A stretch of DNA of 64,000 nt from Pleomorphovibrio marinus. GTDB taxonomy: Bacteria; Bacteroidota; Bacteroidia; Cytophagales; Cyclobacteriaceae. The translations under genes and the position numbers were made by a program. Location of the stretch: the NCBI RefSeq assembly GCF_003347495.1, contig NZ_QCXY01000001.1:1178001-1242000 (forward strand). Direction: 5' to 3'. Each line of letters begins with the position of its first letter. Positions within the stretch are counted from its first letter, which is position 1. Shown one piece after another: positions 19,640 to 28,073 of this stretch. Under the pieces are notes generated by a model. It searched no databases. It saw only the letters and a program-made list of their open reading frames with translations, and was not told where the DNA came from.

Positions 19640-21832
19640 ATGAAAAGGCGTAATCATAAAGCATTTGTACTTGGAATCCTCTTCACCTTTTTTGGATGGA
19701 GTTTTGCATTTTCCCAAGCCCCCCAGTCGGAGGGCACCTGGATATGGTATCCCGGTGATTATGAAATTTGGCTAAGTAACAAGATGCAGGCCAGAAGGAC
19801 AGAAAGAGGGGCGTTCCTTCCCCCACTTTGGCGTTACTACAGCCCATATCCCATGGTCACCTTCCGTAAAGAAGTGGATATTCCTTCCGAGGATAACATC
19901 CTGTTGGTAACAGACGGGCAGTTTAAGCTACAAATCGATGGGGAACTTGTTCATGGTAAGCCAGACACCATAGCTTTATCTGCAGGGAAGCACCAATTGG
20001 CCATAAAAGTTTATAACCAGGAAACCCTTCCCTCACTTTTTCTACAGGGGGAACATGTACAAAGTGACGCGAGCTGGGAAGTGACCTATGAGGACAAAGA
20101 GTGGATTGACGAAACAGGACAAGCCTCTGATCAGTCCGGCACCCTATGGGAAAGGGTGGGGTATTGGAATTTTGATTCTCCAGAAAAGGTACCCTCTGAG
20201 TTTGCTTTGGAAGTGGAACCCGCCCCAGCAGTAGAAAGAGAAGAACTTTCAAATGGGGAGTTGATTGACTTCGGAAAAGAGACCTTTGGATATCTGGTTT
20301 TTCATGGACTTAAGGGCGAAGGAAAGATTCGGGTGTTTTATGGAGAGTCTGAAGAAGAGGCTATGGACAAAGAATATTGTGAAACCCTGGATGAGCTGGA
20401 GGTTTCCTATTCCGAGGCTACTACCGATACCTTGGCCCAATCCATGGCTTTTCGTTACGTACAAGTGGAAAGGCAAGCAGAGGTATCCTACGATTCAGTA
20501 TCCATGCTTTATGAGTTCCTTCCCCTAGACTACAAGGGCTCCTTTTCCAGCTCTGACGATTTGCTCAATGAAATATGGGATGTTTCCGCCTATACCCTTC
20601 ATTTAAATACCAGGGAATTTTTTCTGGATGGCATTAAACGGGATAGGTGGATATGGTCAGGAGATGCTTACCAAAGTTACCTGATGAATTACTATTTGTT
20701 TTTCGATAATCCATCCGTTACCAGGACTTTGCTGGCCCTCAGGGGTAAAGACCCCATAAGCAGCCACCTGAATACCATTATGGACTATTCCTTCTATTGG
20801 TTTATCGGTATTTATGATTATTATCTCTTCACCGGGGACGAGGAATTCATTCATCAGTTTTACCCCCGAATGGTAAGCCTAATGGACTTTTGTTTGGAGA
20901 GGAGGAATGAAAACGGTATGATGGAAGGGTTGCCGGGCGACTGGGTATTTATTGACTGGGCCGATGGGCTGAAGAAGGAGGGCGAAGTAAGTTTTCAACA
21001 GCTCTTGCTGGCCAGGAGCTTGGAAGCAATGGCACTTAGTGCAGGAATAGTAGGGGACAGGGACGGGGAAGCCAATTATACAGCCATGGCTGAGCAGTTG
21101 AGGGAGAAGTTATTCGATGTATTCTGGTCCTCCGAACACCAGGCTTTGATGCACCATCGGGTAGATGGGGAAGTAAAGGAAGAGGTGACCCGTTACGCCA
21201 ATATGTTTGCCATCTTCTTCGATTATCTTTCAAAGGATCAACAAGAAGCTGTAAAAACCCATGTACTGTTGAATGATGAGGTACAAAAAATCACTACTCC
21301 CTACATGCGCTTTTATGAACTTGAGGCATTATGTGCTTTGGGAGAACAGGAGCTGGTCCTGGATGAAATTAGGGAATATTGGGGAGGAATGCTGGAATTG
21401 GGAGCTACTTCATTTTGGGAGAAATATGACCCAAAGGAATCTGGAGAAGAACATCTGGCCATGTATGGCAGACCATATGGAAAGAGCCTCTGCCATGCCT
21501 GGGGTGCAAGTCCCATCTATCTTTTCGGTAAATATTATTTTGGGGTAAGTCCCAGCTCCCCGGGCTACGACACCTATATGGTGGAGCCCAACCTTGGTGG
21601 ACTGGAGTGGATGGAAGGCTCGGTTCCTACCCCTGAGGGTGAAATCACCCTATTTTGTAGTACCTCGGAAATCAAGATTAAAGCAGATCATGGAGTAGGT
21701 ACCCTGAGGATCAAAAGTGAAACTCCTCCCAAGGGATCGAATATGGAATTTAAGAAAGTGGAGGACTCTACCTATGAACTTGTAGTTAAACCTGGCCAAA
21801 CCTATGAGCTACATTATAAAGCAATGCAATAA
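19640..21832 (+). CDS. Exported GH78-type alpha-L-rhamnosidase (six-hairpin fold)
   Basis: 730 residues from ATG 19640. The longer TTG-initiated frame from 19535 overlaps the symporter and is rejected. Signal peptide about 8-26 (AFVLGILFTFFGWSFAFSQ). After N-terminal beta domains, the (alpha/alpha)6 catalytic region starts near 310. It carries DGIKRDRWIWSGD at 330-342, the place of the GH78 conserved acidic motif, followed by GDWVFIDW, GATSFWEKYDP and HAWGASPIYLFGKY, all landmarks of bacterial alpha-L-rhamnosidases. It would release rhamnose in the periplasm. Linkage and exact specificity are not determinable. Confidence 0.85.
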   Translation: MKRRNHKAFVLGILFTFFGWSFAFSQAPQSEGTWIWYPGDYEIWLSNKMQARRTERGAFLPPLWRYYSPYPMVTFRKEVDIPSEDNILLVTDGQFKLQIDGELVHGKPDTIALSAGKHQLAIKVYNQETLPSLFLQGEHVQSDASWEVTYEDKEWIDETGQASDQSGTLWERVGYWNFDSPEKVPSEFALEVEPAPAVEREELSNGELIDFGKETFGYLVFHGLKGEGKIRVFYGESEEEAMDKEYCETLDELEVSYSEATTDTLAQSMAFRYVQVERQAEVSYDSVSMLYEFLPLDYKGSFSSSDDLLNEIWDVSAYTLHLNTREFFLDGIKRDRWIWSGDAYQSYLMNYYLFFDNPSVTRTLLALRGKDPISSHLNTIMDYSFYWFIGIYDYYLFTGDEEFIHQFYPRMVSLMDFCLERRNENGMMEGLPGDWVFIDWADGLKKEGEVSFQQLLLARSLEAMALSAGIVGDRDGEANYTAMAEQLREKLFDVFWSSEHQALMHHRVDGEVKEEVTRYANMFAIFFDYLSKDQQEAVKTHVLLNDEVQKITTPYMRFYELEALCALGEQELVLDEIREYWGGMLELGATSFWEKYDPKESGEEHLAMYGRPYGKSLCHAWGASPIYLFGKYYFGVSPSSPGYDTYMVEPNLGGLEWMEGSVPTPEGEITLFCSTSEIKIKADHGVGTLRIKSETPPKGSNMEFKKVEDSTYELVVKPGQTYELHYKAMQ

Positions 21833-21931
21833 GGAAGATATGGCCGGCCCAATAGAAAAATAGGTTCTTTCCTTAAAGGGGGAATATATAGAAGCAATTA
21901 GAAAAACTAAACTTGGCAAAACCAACTCAAA

Positions 21932-24829
21932 ATGAGGAACAATAGCTACCAAAAATTATTGAAGACCATTTCGGCACAAAAAATGGCATGGATCCTTTTC
22001 TTTTTTGGTCTTAACTGCTTGGGAAATAGTGGCCTTGCACAGGAATCAAAGACCATCATTCAGCACCTTTCCGGTACTGGCTACCAGGATACCGAGGAAT
22101 GGGAGTTTAAATTATCCCATGGAAGGAACAGTGGAGAATGGACTACCATAAACGTTCCCTCTGTTTGGGAGCAGGAGGGTTTTGGTAAGTACCAGTACGG
22201 GGTACGATTCTATGGGCAACCTCACCCAGAGGGTATTGCCGATGAGGTAGGGATGTATAAGTATCATTTTGATGTTCCAAAAGAATGGGAAAATAAGCGC
22301 GTGAGGATTGTATTTGAGGGAGCTATGACCGATACGGAAGTGAAAATCAATGGGAGGTCCGCAGGTTCCAAGCACCAAGGTGGGTTCTACAGATTTAGGT
22401 ATGATATTACCGAACTGCTGAAGTTTGGGGAGGAAAACTTGCTAGAAGCCACAGTAAGCAAGGAATCTGAAAATGCCAGCGTGAACTTAGCAGAGCGCAG
22501 GGCTGATTACTGGAACTTCGGTGGGATATTCCGACCCGTATTTTTAGAGGTAAAGCCTGCCCGATTTATTGAGCGTACAGCCATAGATGCAAGGCATAGT
22601 GGGGAATTTTATGCAGAGGTGTTTCTTGGGGACGGTTTTCCTAGGGGCCTTACCGTAAAGGCCAAGGTAAAGGATGCAAAGGGAAATTCCTTGGGATCCG
22701 CTTTGGAGAGTGAATTGGCTCCTGGCAGCGATAAAATGGTCTTAAAACAAAATTTCGAAAACATATCCCCATGGACTGCTGAAACCCCCAACTTATACGA
22801 CATTCATTTTGCGCTTTATGATGGGGATGAGTTGGTTCATGAAACTGAAGACCGATTTGGTTTTAGGACTATGGAAGTCAAGGAATCCGATGGTATCTAT
22901 ATCAATGGGCAAAGGGTAATTCTCAAAGGGGTCAACAAGCATAGTTTTTGGCCTGAATCAGGAAGAACGCTGAACAAAGAACTCAACTATGAGGCAGCCA
23001 GGCTGATCAAGGAAATGAACATGAATGCTGTTAGGCTTTCCCATTATCCCTCTGACCCAGAGTTTTTGGATGCCTGTGATGAACTGGGACTATACGTGCT
23101 GCATGAATTGGCAGGCTGGCATGGCAAATATGACGAGGATGTGGGAAGGCCCTTGGTGGAATCCCTTGTTATGCGTGATGTAAACCATCCCAGCGTCATT
23201 TTTTGGGATAATGGAAACGAGGGCGGTTGGAACCCGGAACTAGACGATGAATTTGGCCGCTGGGATCCTCAAGACAGGCCCGTATTGCACCCTCAGCAAT
23301 TAAAAAGCGGCATTGAGACCATGCACTACAGGTCCTATGGAGAAACCCAAGAATACATGCGAGGGGATTATATCTATATGCCCACTGAGTTTTTACATGG
23401 GCTTTATGATGGGGGGCATGGAGCCGGTTTAGATGATTATTGGGAGTTAATGCGTGAACATCCACGGTTTGGAGGTGGGTTTTTATGGGTGTTTGCCGAT
23501 GAGGGGGTTGTGAGGACGGATCAGGATGGCCGCATCGACAACCAGGGGAACTTTGCAGCCGATGGTATACTTGGCCCTCACCATGAGAAAGAAGGAAGCT
23601 TTTTCACGATAAAGGAGGTTTGGTCCCCTGTGATGATCATGGAGAAAGATATGCTGACCGATTCTTTTGAAGGGGAATTCTCTGTAGAAAACAGGTATGA
23701 CTTCACCAACCTTAATGAATGCTCCTTTGAGTGGGCTTTGGCGAAGTTCCCTATGCCTGGGGATAAGAAGGCTGGCCATCGTAAAGTGGATCAAGGAAGT
23801 AAAAAAGGGCCTGATATAGGTCCTCAAGAAAAAGGTACATTTTCCTTGTCCTTGCCTAAAGGATGGAGGGAAAATGATGTGCTTTATCTCAGCGTAAAGG
23901 ATCCATTTGGGAATGAATTATGGAAATGGTCTTATACCTGGGACAAGGAAGAAGCCGATTCCTATTTGAGCAAGGGTGCGGGTGAACCCTCTTGGGAAGA
24001 ATCTGAGGAGAGTATCCAAGTAAAGGCCGGAGATTTACATGTGATTATTAAAAAGGAAGATGGCAAGATTGCTGACCTAAAGGTGAAAGGCAAAGCTATT
24101 CCCTTTGGGAAAGGGCCAAGGTTTATTGCTGCCCGACGGGGTGACAGGACACTAGACGGAACCGTGGATCCTGAGGCAGGAAAAGGTATAGACCGAGTAT
24201 ATAAAGCCATAGATTATGAAGCTTACCTAAAAAATATAGCCATTGAAAGGGAGGAGAACACTGTCAAAATAGTAGCCTCCTATTTTGGCCCTTTGAAAGA
24301 AGTGGTTTGGACGATTCATCCCGGAGGCTTGCTGCAACTTGACTATACCTATAGCTACGATGGCGTGGTAGAGTTGGCAGGGGTTGATTTTGAGTTTCCG
24401 GAGGAATATATGAAGGAGATACGTTTTCTTGGGGATGGTCCCTACAGGGTATGGCAAAACCGATTGCATGGCACTACGCTGGATGTTTGGGAAAATGAGT
24501 ACAACGACCCCATACCAGGAGAAACCTTTGAGTACCCTGAATTTAAAGGGTATTTTGCCAATTGGAGATGGGCTGCATTTGAGACAGAACAAGGGAGGAT
24601 ATATATTTCCCAAGAGGATGCTAATTCCTATCTAGGGGTTTATACACCAAGAGACGGAAGGGATAAATTGTTGTACACTTTGCCCGAGACGGGGCTGGGG
24701 GTATTCGATGTGATACCTGCGGTGAGGAATAAAGTAAATGCGACAGATCTGGTAGGCCCATCTTCCCAAGCGCAATGGATGGAGGGCCCTACTTCTCATA
24801 CTTTGTTTTTTAAAATTGAAACCGATTGA
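21932..24829 (+). CDS. Exported GH2 glycosidase, beta-galactosidase type
   Basis: 965 residues with signal peptide about 17-36 (MAWILFFFGLNCLGNSGLAQ). The GH2 sugar-binding (about 70-210), immunoglobulin-like (about 210-305) and TIM-barrel domains are in normal order, with VNKHSFWPESGR at the barrel entrance and AVRLSHYP. The acid/base is Glu430 in WDNGNEGG, and the likely nucleophile is Glu486 in MPTEFLHG. A C-terminal Bgal-small-like domain follows (GDGPYRVWQNRLHGTTLDVW). The size and tail fit beta-galactosidase, though GH2 also holds glucuronidases and others. It ends 3 bp before the isomerase gene. Confidence 0.9.
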   Translation: MRNNSYQKLLKTISAQKMAWILFFFGLNCLGNSGLAQESKTIIQHLSGTGYQDTEEWEFKLSHGRNSGEWTTINVPSVWEQEGFGKYQYGVRFYGQPHPEGIADEVGMYKYHFDVPKEWENKRVRIVFEGAMTDTEVKINGRSAGSKHQGGFYRFRYDITELLKFGEENLLEATVSKESENASVNLAERRADYWNFGGIFRPVFLEVKPARFIERTAIDARHSGEFYAEVFLGDGFPRGLTVKAKVKDAKGNSLGSALESELAPGSDKMVLKQNFENISPWTAETPNLYDIHFALYDGDELVHETEDRFGFRTMEVKESDGIYINGQRVILKGVNKHSFWPESGRTLNKELNYEAARLIKEMNMNAVRLSHYPSDPEFLDACDELGLYVLHELAGWHGKYDEDVGRPLVESLVMRDVNHPSVIFWDNGNEGGWNPELDDEFGRWDPQDRPVLHPQQLKSGIETMHYRSYGETQEYMRGDYIYMPTEFLHGLYDGGHGAGLDDYWELMREHPRFGGGFLWVFADEGVVRTDQDGRIDNQGNFAADGILGPHHEKEGSFFTIKEVWSPVMIMEKDMLTDSFEGEFSVENRYDFTNLNECSFEWALAKFPMPGDKKAGHRKVDQGSKKGPDIGPQEKGTFSLSLPKGWRENDVLYLSVKDPFGNELWKWSYTWDKEEADSYLSKGAGEPSWEESEESIQVKAGDLHVIIKKEDGKIADLKVKGKAIPFGKGPRFIAARRGDRTLDGTVDPEAGKGIDRVYKAIDYEAYLKNIAIEREENTVKIVASYFGPLKEVVWTIHPGGLLQLDYTYSYDGVVELAGVDFEFPEEYMKEIRFLGDGPYRVWQNRLHGTTLDVWENEYNDPIPGETFEYPEFKGYFANWRWAAFETEQGRIYISQEDANSYLGVYTPRDGRDKLLYTLPETGLGVFDVIPAVRNKVNATDLVGPSSQAQWMEGPTSHTLFFKIETD

Positions 24830-24832
24830 GAT

Positions 24833-25717
24833 ATGATAAGAAATTGTAATGACGGAACGGGTTCCGAACCTTACCTGAGGGCGGATTTGAATATAGGAAC
24901 ATGCAACGACCTTCCTGAATTTTCCACGGGCCCAAAGGGAGATTTAGCAGAGAAGCATATGGTCATTAAGGATGCTGGGTTTGCAGGTGTTCAGGATGGG
25001 GATAGGGATGTTTGCCGACAACTTGGCCTTAAACTTTCTGCACATGCCAGGATAAACGAGTTAGGGAAGCTGGAAGAGTTGGTAAAGCAATGGAAATCTA
25101 ATGGGTATGATTGTTCATCCCTACATGTGGGTTGGGGAATGGAGTCTGATGATGAAATTGACCGTTTTTTAGATGAAATCATCTCTTTGTCCCAGAAATA
25201 CGATTATCCTATCTTTTTGGAAACCCACAGGGCCACTATCACCCAGGATATGTTCCGTACCGTTAAATTTGTAGAGCGTTTTCCCGAGATCAGGTTCAAT
25301 GGGGATTTCAGCCACTGGTACACGGGACAGGAAATGGTTTATGGAGGAATTGAGAACAAGTGGGAGTTCATTCATCCTGTTTTAGAGCGGGTTCGGTTTA
25401 TCCATGCCCGCATCGGCAATCCAGGATGTATTCAAGTGGCCATCCGGGAAGAATTGGACCAACCTTTCGTATCTCACTTCAAGGAAATGTGGGTTCGATG
25501 CATACAGGGGTTTATGAAGAGTGCCCAAAAAGGCGATTTCATTTGTTTTGTCCCGGAGTTGTTGCCTGCCGATATCTATTACGCCAGGGCTTTTGAGCAG
25601 GGGGAAGCAGGCTTGAAGGAGGAAAGTGACAGATGGGAGCAGGCCATAAAGCTCAAGGAGATGGCCAAATTATGTTGGGAAGAGGCTCTTCTTAGGATGG
25701 ATGCTCCCAATAAATAG
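24833..25717 (+). CDS. TIM-barrel sugar isomerase/epimerase-like protein
   Basis: 294 residues, no signal peptide. The pattern is that of the xylose-isomerase-like TIM barrel (AP endonuclease family 2). Candidate metal-binding positions at strand ends are LSAHARI, LHVGWG, IFLETHRAT (Glu/His), NGDFSHWY (Asp/His), RFIHARIG and VPELLPAD (Glu). It starts 3 bp after the GH2 stop, so it is translationally linked. It probably interconverts a keto or inosose sugar downstream of the oxidoreductase. It is the last gene of the plus-strand locus, and about 150 bp of AT-rich sequence follows before the RNA gene. Confidence 0.82.
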   Translation: MIRNCNDGTGSEPYLRADLNIGTCNDLPEFSTGPKGDLAEKHMVIKDAGFAGVQDGDRDVCRQLGLKLSAHARINELGKLEELVKQWKSNGYDCSSLHVGWGMESDDEIDRFLDEIISLSQKYDYPIFLETHRATITQDMFRTVKFVERFPEIRFNGDFSHWYTGQEMVYGGIENKWEFIHPVLERVRFIHARIGNPGCIQVAIREELDQPFVSHFKEMWVRCIQGFMKSAQKGDFICFVPELLPADIYYARAFEQGEAGLKEESDRWEQAIKLKEMAKLCWEEALLRMDAPNK

Positions 25718-25851
25718 GTATTGAACTAGTTTTAGGCCTTAAATAATTCGTAAAAATACCTATTGTTAAAGCATCATTAAATATAGAATAATTAATTGTT
25801 AACTCTATTTTTTAAATTAAATGTAAAAAATAAATATTTTTGTTGTCATAA

Positions 25852-25882
25852 TTTGAATTTTAAAACCAATGTGTTAACTTTG
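25852..25882 (+). promoter_or_regulatory. Consensus promoter of tRNA-like RNA copy 1
   Basis: TTTG at 25852-25855, a 19-nt spacer, then TAACTTTG at 25875-25882, an exact match to the Bacteroidota TTTG-N19-TAnnTTTG promoter. It lies 40 bp before the cloverleaf. Copy 2 keeps the -7 box (TACCTTTG, 27138-27145) but not a clear -33 box. Confidence 0.75.
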
Positions 25883-25922
25883 GAATATCAAACAAAGACA
25901 AAAGGTCTTTGACAAACAAAAA

Positions 25923-26048
25923 TGTAGGGTGATGAAACTGGCAAACATACCCTCCGGTCTCGGGGGTGGGGAGTACAGCAAAAAGCAATCATCGAGCTCG
26001 TGATTTGCCTAACTGCCCCTTGGAGGTTCGAATCCTTCCCCTACAGCA
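25923..26048 (+). ncRNA. tRNA-like RNA, copy 1, with 55-nt variable arm
   Basis: The bases fold as a class II cloverleaf. The acceptor TGTAGGG (25923-25929) pairs perfectly with CCCTACA (26039-26045). The D stem is ATG/CAT around a loop with GG. The anticodon stem CCCTC/GGGGG has loop CGGTCTC. A 55-nt variable arm (25967-26021) contains a GGGG/CCCC stem and an inner stem, and the T arm GGAGG-TTCGAAT-CCTTC is canonical. G follows as discriminator, then CA rather than CCA. Position 33 is G instead of the invariant U, and the variable arm is far longer than in tRNA-Leu or tRNA-Ser. So it is unlikely to decode. G73 and a long arm are serine-type features. A short hairpin leader and a terminator complete the unit. 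Confidence 0.75.
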
Positions 26049-26077
26049 GGTTATTTTGGGTTTATAGTTAATTGACT

Positions 26078-26110
26078 AAAGCTATGAGACAGTGTTTCAT
26101 AGCTTTTTTT
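26078..26110 (+). terminator. Rho-independent terminator of tRNA-like copy 1
   Basis: Perfect 10-bp stem AAAGCTATGA / TCATAGCTTT with a 9-nt loop and a run of seven T from 26104. It lies 30 nt after the acceptor stem. The sequence from the acceptor to here is identical in copy 2. Confidence 0.85.
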
Positions 26111-26338
26111 ATTTGATTTCATGTTAATTTTTTAGTTTTATTGGCGTTTTTATTTAGTTTTAAGGTTTAAAAAATTAATTTATTATCCTTTTGATCCTTC
26201 ATATTTAAAAAATTTACATACAATAGTTATATCCATTATTAGTGTTGTTCATGGATTGTGCTTGACTTTTTAATAGAAGGGCCTTATTGGGGGTGGTATA
26301 ATCCAACTATGAATCTTTAAACAAACCTATTGAAAATC

Positions 26339-27007
26339 ATGAAACTACATTTACCCTTTCTAACCCTGACGCTGTTTTTGTCCTCATTGAGTGCCTTGTT
26401 TGGGCAAATCGAAACTTCGGAATTCATGGACTATGAAAGCTTCAAACATGAACTTTCTGTGGATGTAAAGCCCTTTTTGGAAGGGTCAGCTCCAATGTCT
26501 TTGTTTTACAGAAGGCACACCCAAAAAAGTGACGCTAGCCCAGGGGCTTTCCGCTTACAGATTAACGTGCTGAATAATTTCAGCTATGGGCCAGGGGATG
26601 ACGAGGTTTCCCTAAATAATAACTTTACCAATATGTATGGTATTCAAGTCGGAAAAGAATGGCAAAAGCCATTGAATAACCGAATGATGGCTTATACAGG
26701 GTTTGATGTTGGTTTTGGATATGGAAGCTTCAAGAGCAAGACCACGGGGTTTAGGTTGACAGACAGGGTATATTCCGAAAAGCAAGATGTATATCTTTAC
26801 ACCGGTTCAATTTTCTTTGGTGTAAAACATCATTTTCATCAACGTATCTCTATTTCTGCAGAATTTTCTATCCAACCGCATTTCCAAAGGGCTGTTGAAG
26901 TCACTCAATTTGGTTCGAGGTCACCCACCAAAGCCAGGGATATTACGGATTCTTTTGGCCTGAGGCTTATACCTCTTGATGCAATTAGACTGTCCTATCA
27001 TTTTTGA
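26339..27007 (+). CDS. Predicted outer-membrane beta-barrel protein, function unknown
   Basis: 222 residues from ATG 26339. The frame can be extended 9 nt to a TTG. Signal peptide about 1-21 (LPFLTLTLFLSSLSALFGQ). The rest alternates polar and aromatic residues in strand-like blocks (RLQINVLNNFSYG, MMAYTGFDVGFGYGSF, YTGSIFFGVKHHF, ISISAEFSIQPHF) and ends with an aromatic residue (RLSYHF), typical of small porin-like barrels. I do not recognise a family. It lies alone between the two tRNA-like RNA copies, about 230 bp after the first terminator. Confidence 0.75.
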   Translation: MKLHLPFLTLTLFLSSLSALFGQIETSEFMDYESFKHELSVDVKPFLEGSAPMSLFYRRHTQKSDASPGAFRLQINVLNNFSYGPGDDEVSLNNNFTNMYGIQVGKEWQKPLNNRMMAYTGFDVGFGYGSFKSKTTGFRLTDRVYSEKQDVYLYTGSIFFGVKHHFHQRISISAEFSIQPHFQRAVEVTQFGSRSPTKARDITDSFGLRLIPLDAIRLSYHF

Positions 27008-27137
27008 AACATTTGTAAAAGCCAAGATTTTGAACCATCTTTAATTCTGAAATATTAACAAAATCACCCAAATGATAAAAAAAATGTAAAAATAAATGAT
27101 TTTAATTGAAAAAATGCGAATAAAATAAATCATTCTT

Positions 27138-27145
27138 TACCTTTG
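27138..27145 (+). promoter_or_regulatory. -7 box of tRNA-like RNA copy 2
   Basis: TACCTTTG matches TAnnTTTG at the same distance from the cloverleaf as in copy 1. No convincing TTTG lies 19-21 nt upstream, so this copy may be weaker. Confidence 0.5.
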
Positions 27146-27184
27146 TAACATCAAACAAAGACAGAAGTTCTTTTGCTCACAAAA

Positions 27185-27310
27185 TGTAGGGTGATGAAAT
27201 TGGCAAACATGCCCTCCGGTCTCGGGGGTGGGGATTTAAGCATAAAGCAACCATGGAGCTCGTGGTTCGCCTAACTGCCCCTTGGAGGTTCGAACCCTTC
27301 CCCTACAGCA
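27185..27310 (+). ncRNA. tRNA-like RNA, copy 2, with 55-nt variable arm
   Basis: Same length and fold as copy 1. Acceptor TGTAGGG/CCCTACA (27185-27191, 27301-27307), D stem ATG/CAT, anticodon loop CGGTCTC, variable arm 27229-27283, T loop TTCGAAC. Differences cluster in the variable arm. The inner stem changes from GCAATCA/TGATTTGC to GCAACCA/TGGTTCGC, so a U-A pair becomes C-G and pairing is kept. The outer GGGG/CCCC stem is retained. This covariation argues for a conserved RNA rather than a dead tRNA copy. Confidence 0.75.
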
Positions 27311-27339
27311 GGTTATTTTGGGTTTATAGTTAATTGACT

Positions 27340-27372
27340 AAAGCTATGAGACAGTGTTTCATAGCTTTTTTT
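27340..27372 (+). terminator. Rho-independent terminator of tRNA-like copy 2
   Basis: Identical stem AAAGCTATGA / TCATAGCTTT with 9-nt loop and T-run as in copy 1. A spurious reading frame beginning at 27334 runs through it, and the real downstream gene starts at 27454. Confidence 0.85.
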
Positions 27373-27453
27373 ATTGCTATAAGTAGATCATGTTTTGAAA
27401 TGACAATTTTTAATCGGTTATTGTATACCGTATACCAAATAACCTTGATTCCC

Positions 27454-27948
27454 ATGCAAAAGATAGTAGCACCGCTATTAATAGCAATGATTGTGGTTTT
27501 CACCACCCACGCCCAGGATGTTGTGATTAAGGCAATTGACCTGAAGATTGATGAAGTGCCCGGATTTGTCCCTTTTTATAAGGACAAGGGAAGAGCGGCC
27601 CTAGCCGTTAATTCCATTCAGTATCCTGACCAATGGGCTGCCGTGCAGACAGCATTTGAGGGGCCTACGGGAGTTTATGACCTCACACTGGCGACATTGA
27701 CGGAATTCGATGGGGAACCCAGTTATAAAATCCGGGTACAGGGCAGACTTGTTGCGGACTATCAACATCTCTATACAGGGGTTGATTTTCAGGAGGACAG
27801 GGCTACCTGGAAAGGCGTAGCACTTGAACAGGGAGACATCTTAAGGGTAGAGGCAAACAACGCATCGAATGGCTTGGTGCCGGAAGGGGATGGATTTGCC
27901 TATGCCAGGGGAAGGTGGGTGCAGTTGGAATTTCGAAGGACAGAATAA
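27454..27948 (+). CDS. Small secreted protein, unknown
   Basis: 164 residues from ATG 27454. Longer frames would begin inside the RNA terminator. Signal peptide about 1-20 (IVAPLLIAMIVVFTTHAQ). The mature part looks like a single beta-sandwich (VYDLTLATLTEFDGEPSYKIRV, LVADYQHLYTG, LEQGDILRVEANN, RWVQLEFRR). This resembles carbohydrate-binding-module folds seen next to or fused with glycosidases, but no family was recognised. It converges with the propeller gene on the minus strand, with a long inverted repeat between them. Confidence 0.7.
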   Translation: MQKIVAPLLIAMIVVFTTHAQDVVIKAIDLKIDEVPGFVPFYKDKGRAALAVNSIQYPDQWAAVQTAFEGPTGVYDLTLATLTEFDGEPSYKIRVQGRLVADYQHLYTGVDFQEDRATWKGVALEQGDILRVEANNASNGLVPEGDGFAYARGRWVQLEFRRTE

Positions 27949-27984
27949 GGCTATACCCGTTCTTCGATGGAGAAAATGAAATTG

Positions 27985-28056
27985 AACCATATAAGACATA
28001 TAAGAAAATATAAGGAATAAGTCCCCCTTCTATGCCCTTATATACCTTATATGGTT
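27985..28056. terminator. Long inverted repeat between convergent genes
   Basis: Arms of 20 nt (27985-28004 and 28037-28056) share AACCATATAAG / CTTATATGGTT perfectly and ATATAAG / CTTATAT internally, around a 32-nt spacer. It lies in the 125-bp gap between convergent genes, where a bidirectional terminator is expected. T-runs are poor on both sides. Confidence 0.55.
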
Positions 28057-28073
28057 CCTAATATAGCCGCTTT

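Noticed and set aside
25923-26048. A normal tRNA-Leu or tRNA-Ser gene
   Set aside because: The cloverleaf is good, but position 33 is G, the loop CGGTCTC gives no sensible anticodon for a class II tRNA, and the variable arm is 55 nt.
27334-27453. N-terminal extension of the small secreted protein
   Set aside because: It would translate through the RNA terminator. The signal peptide begins at 27454.
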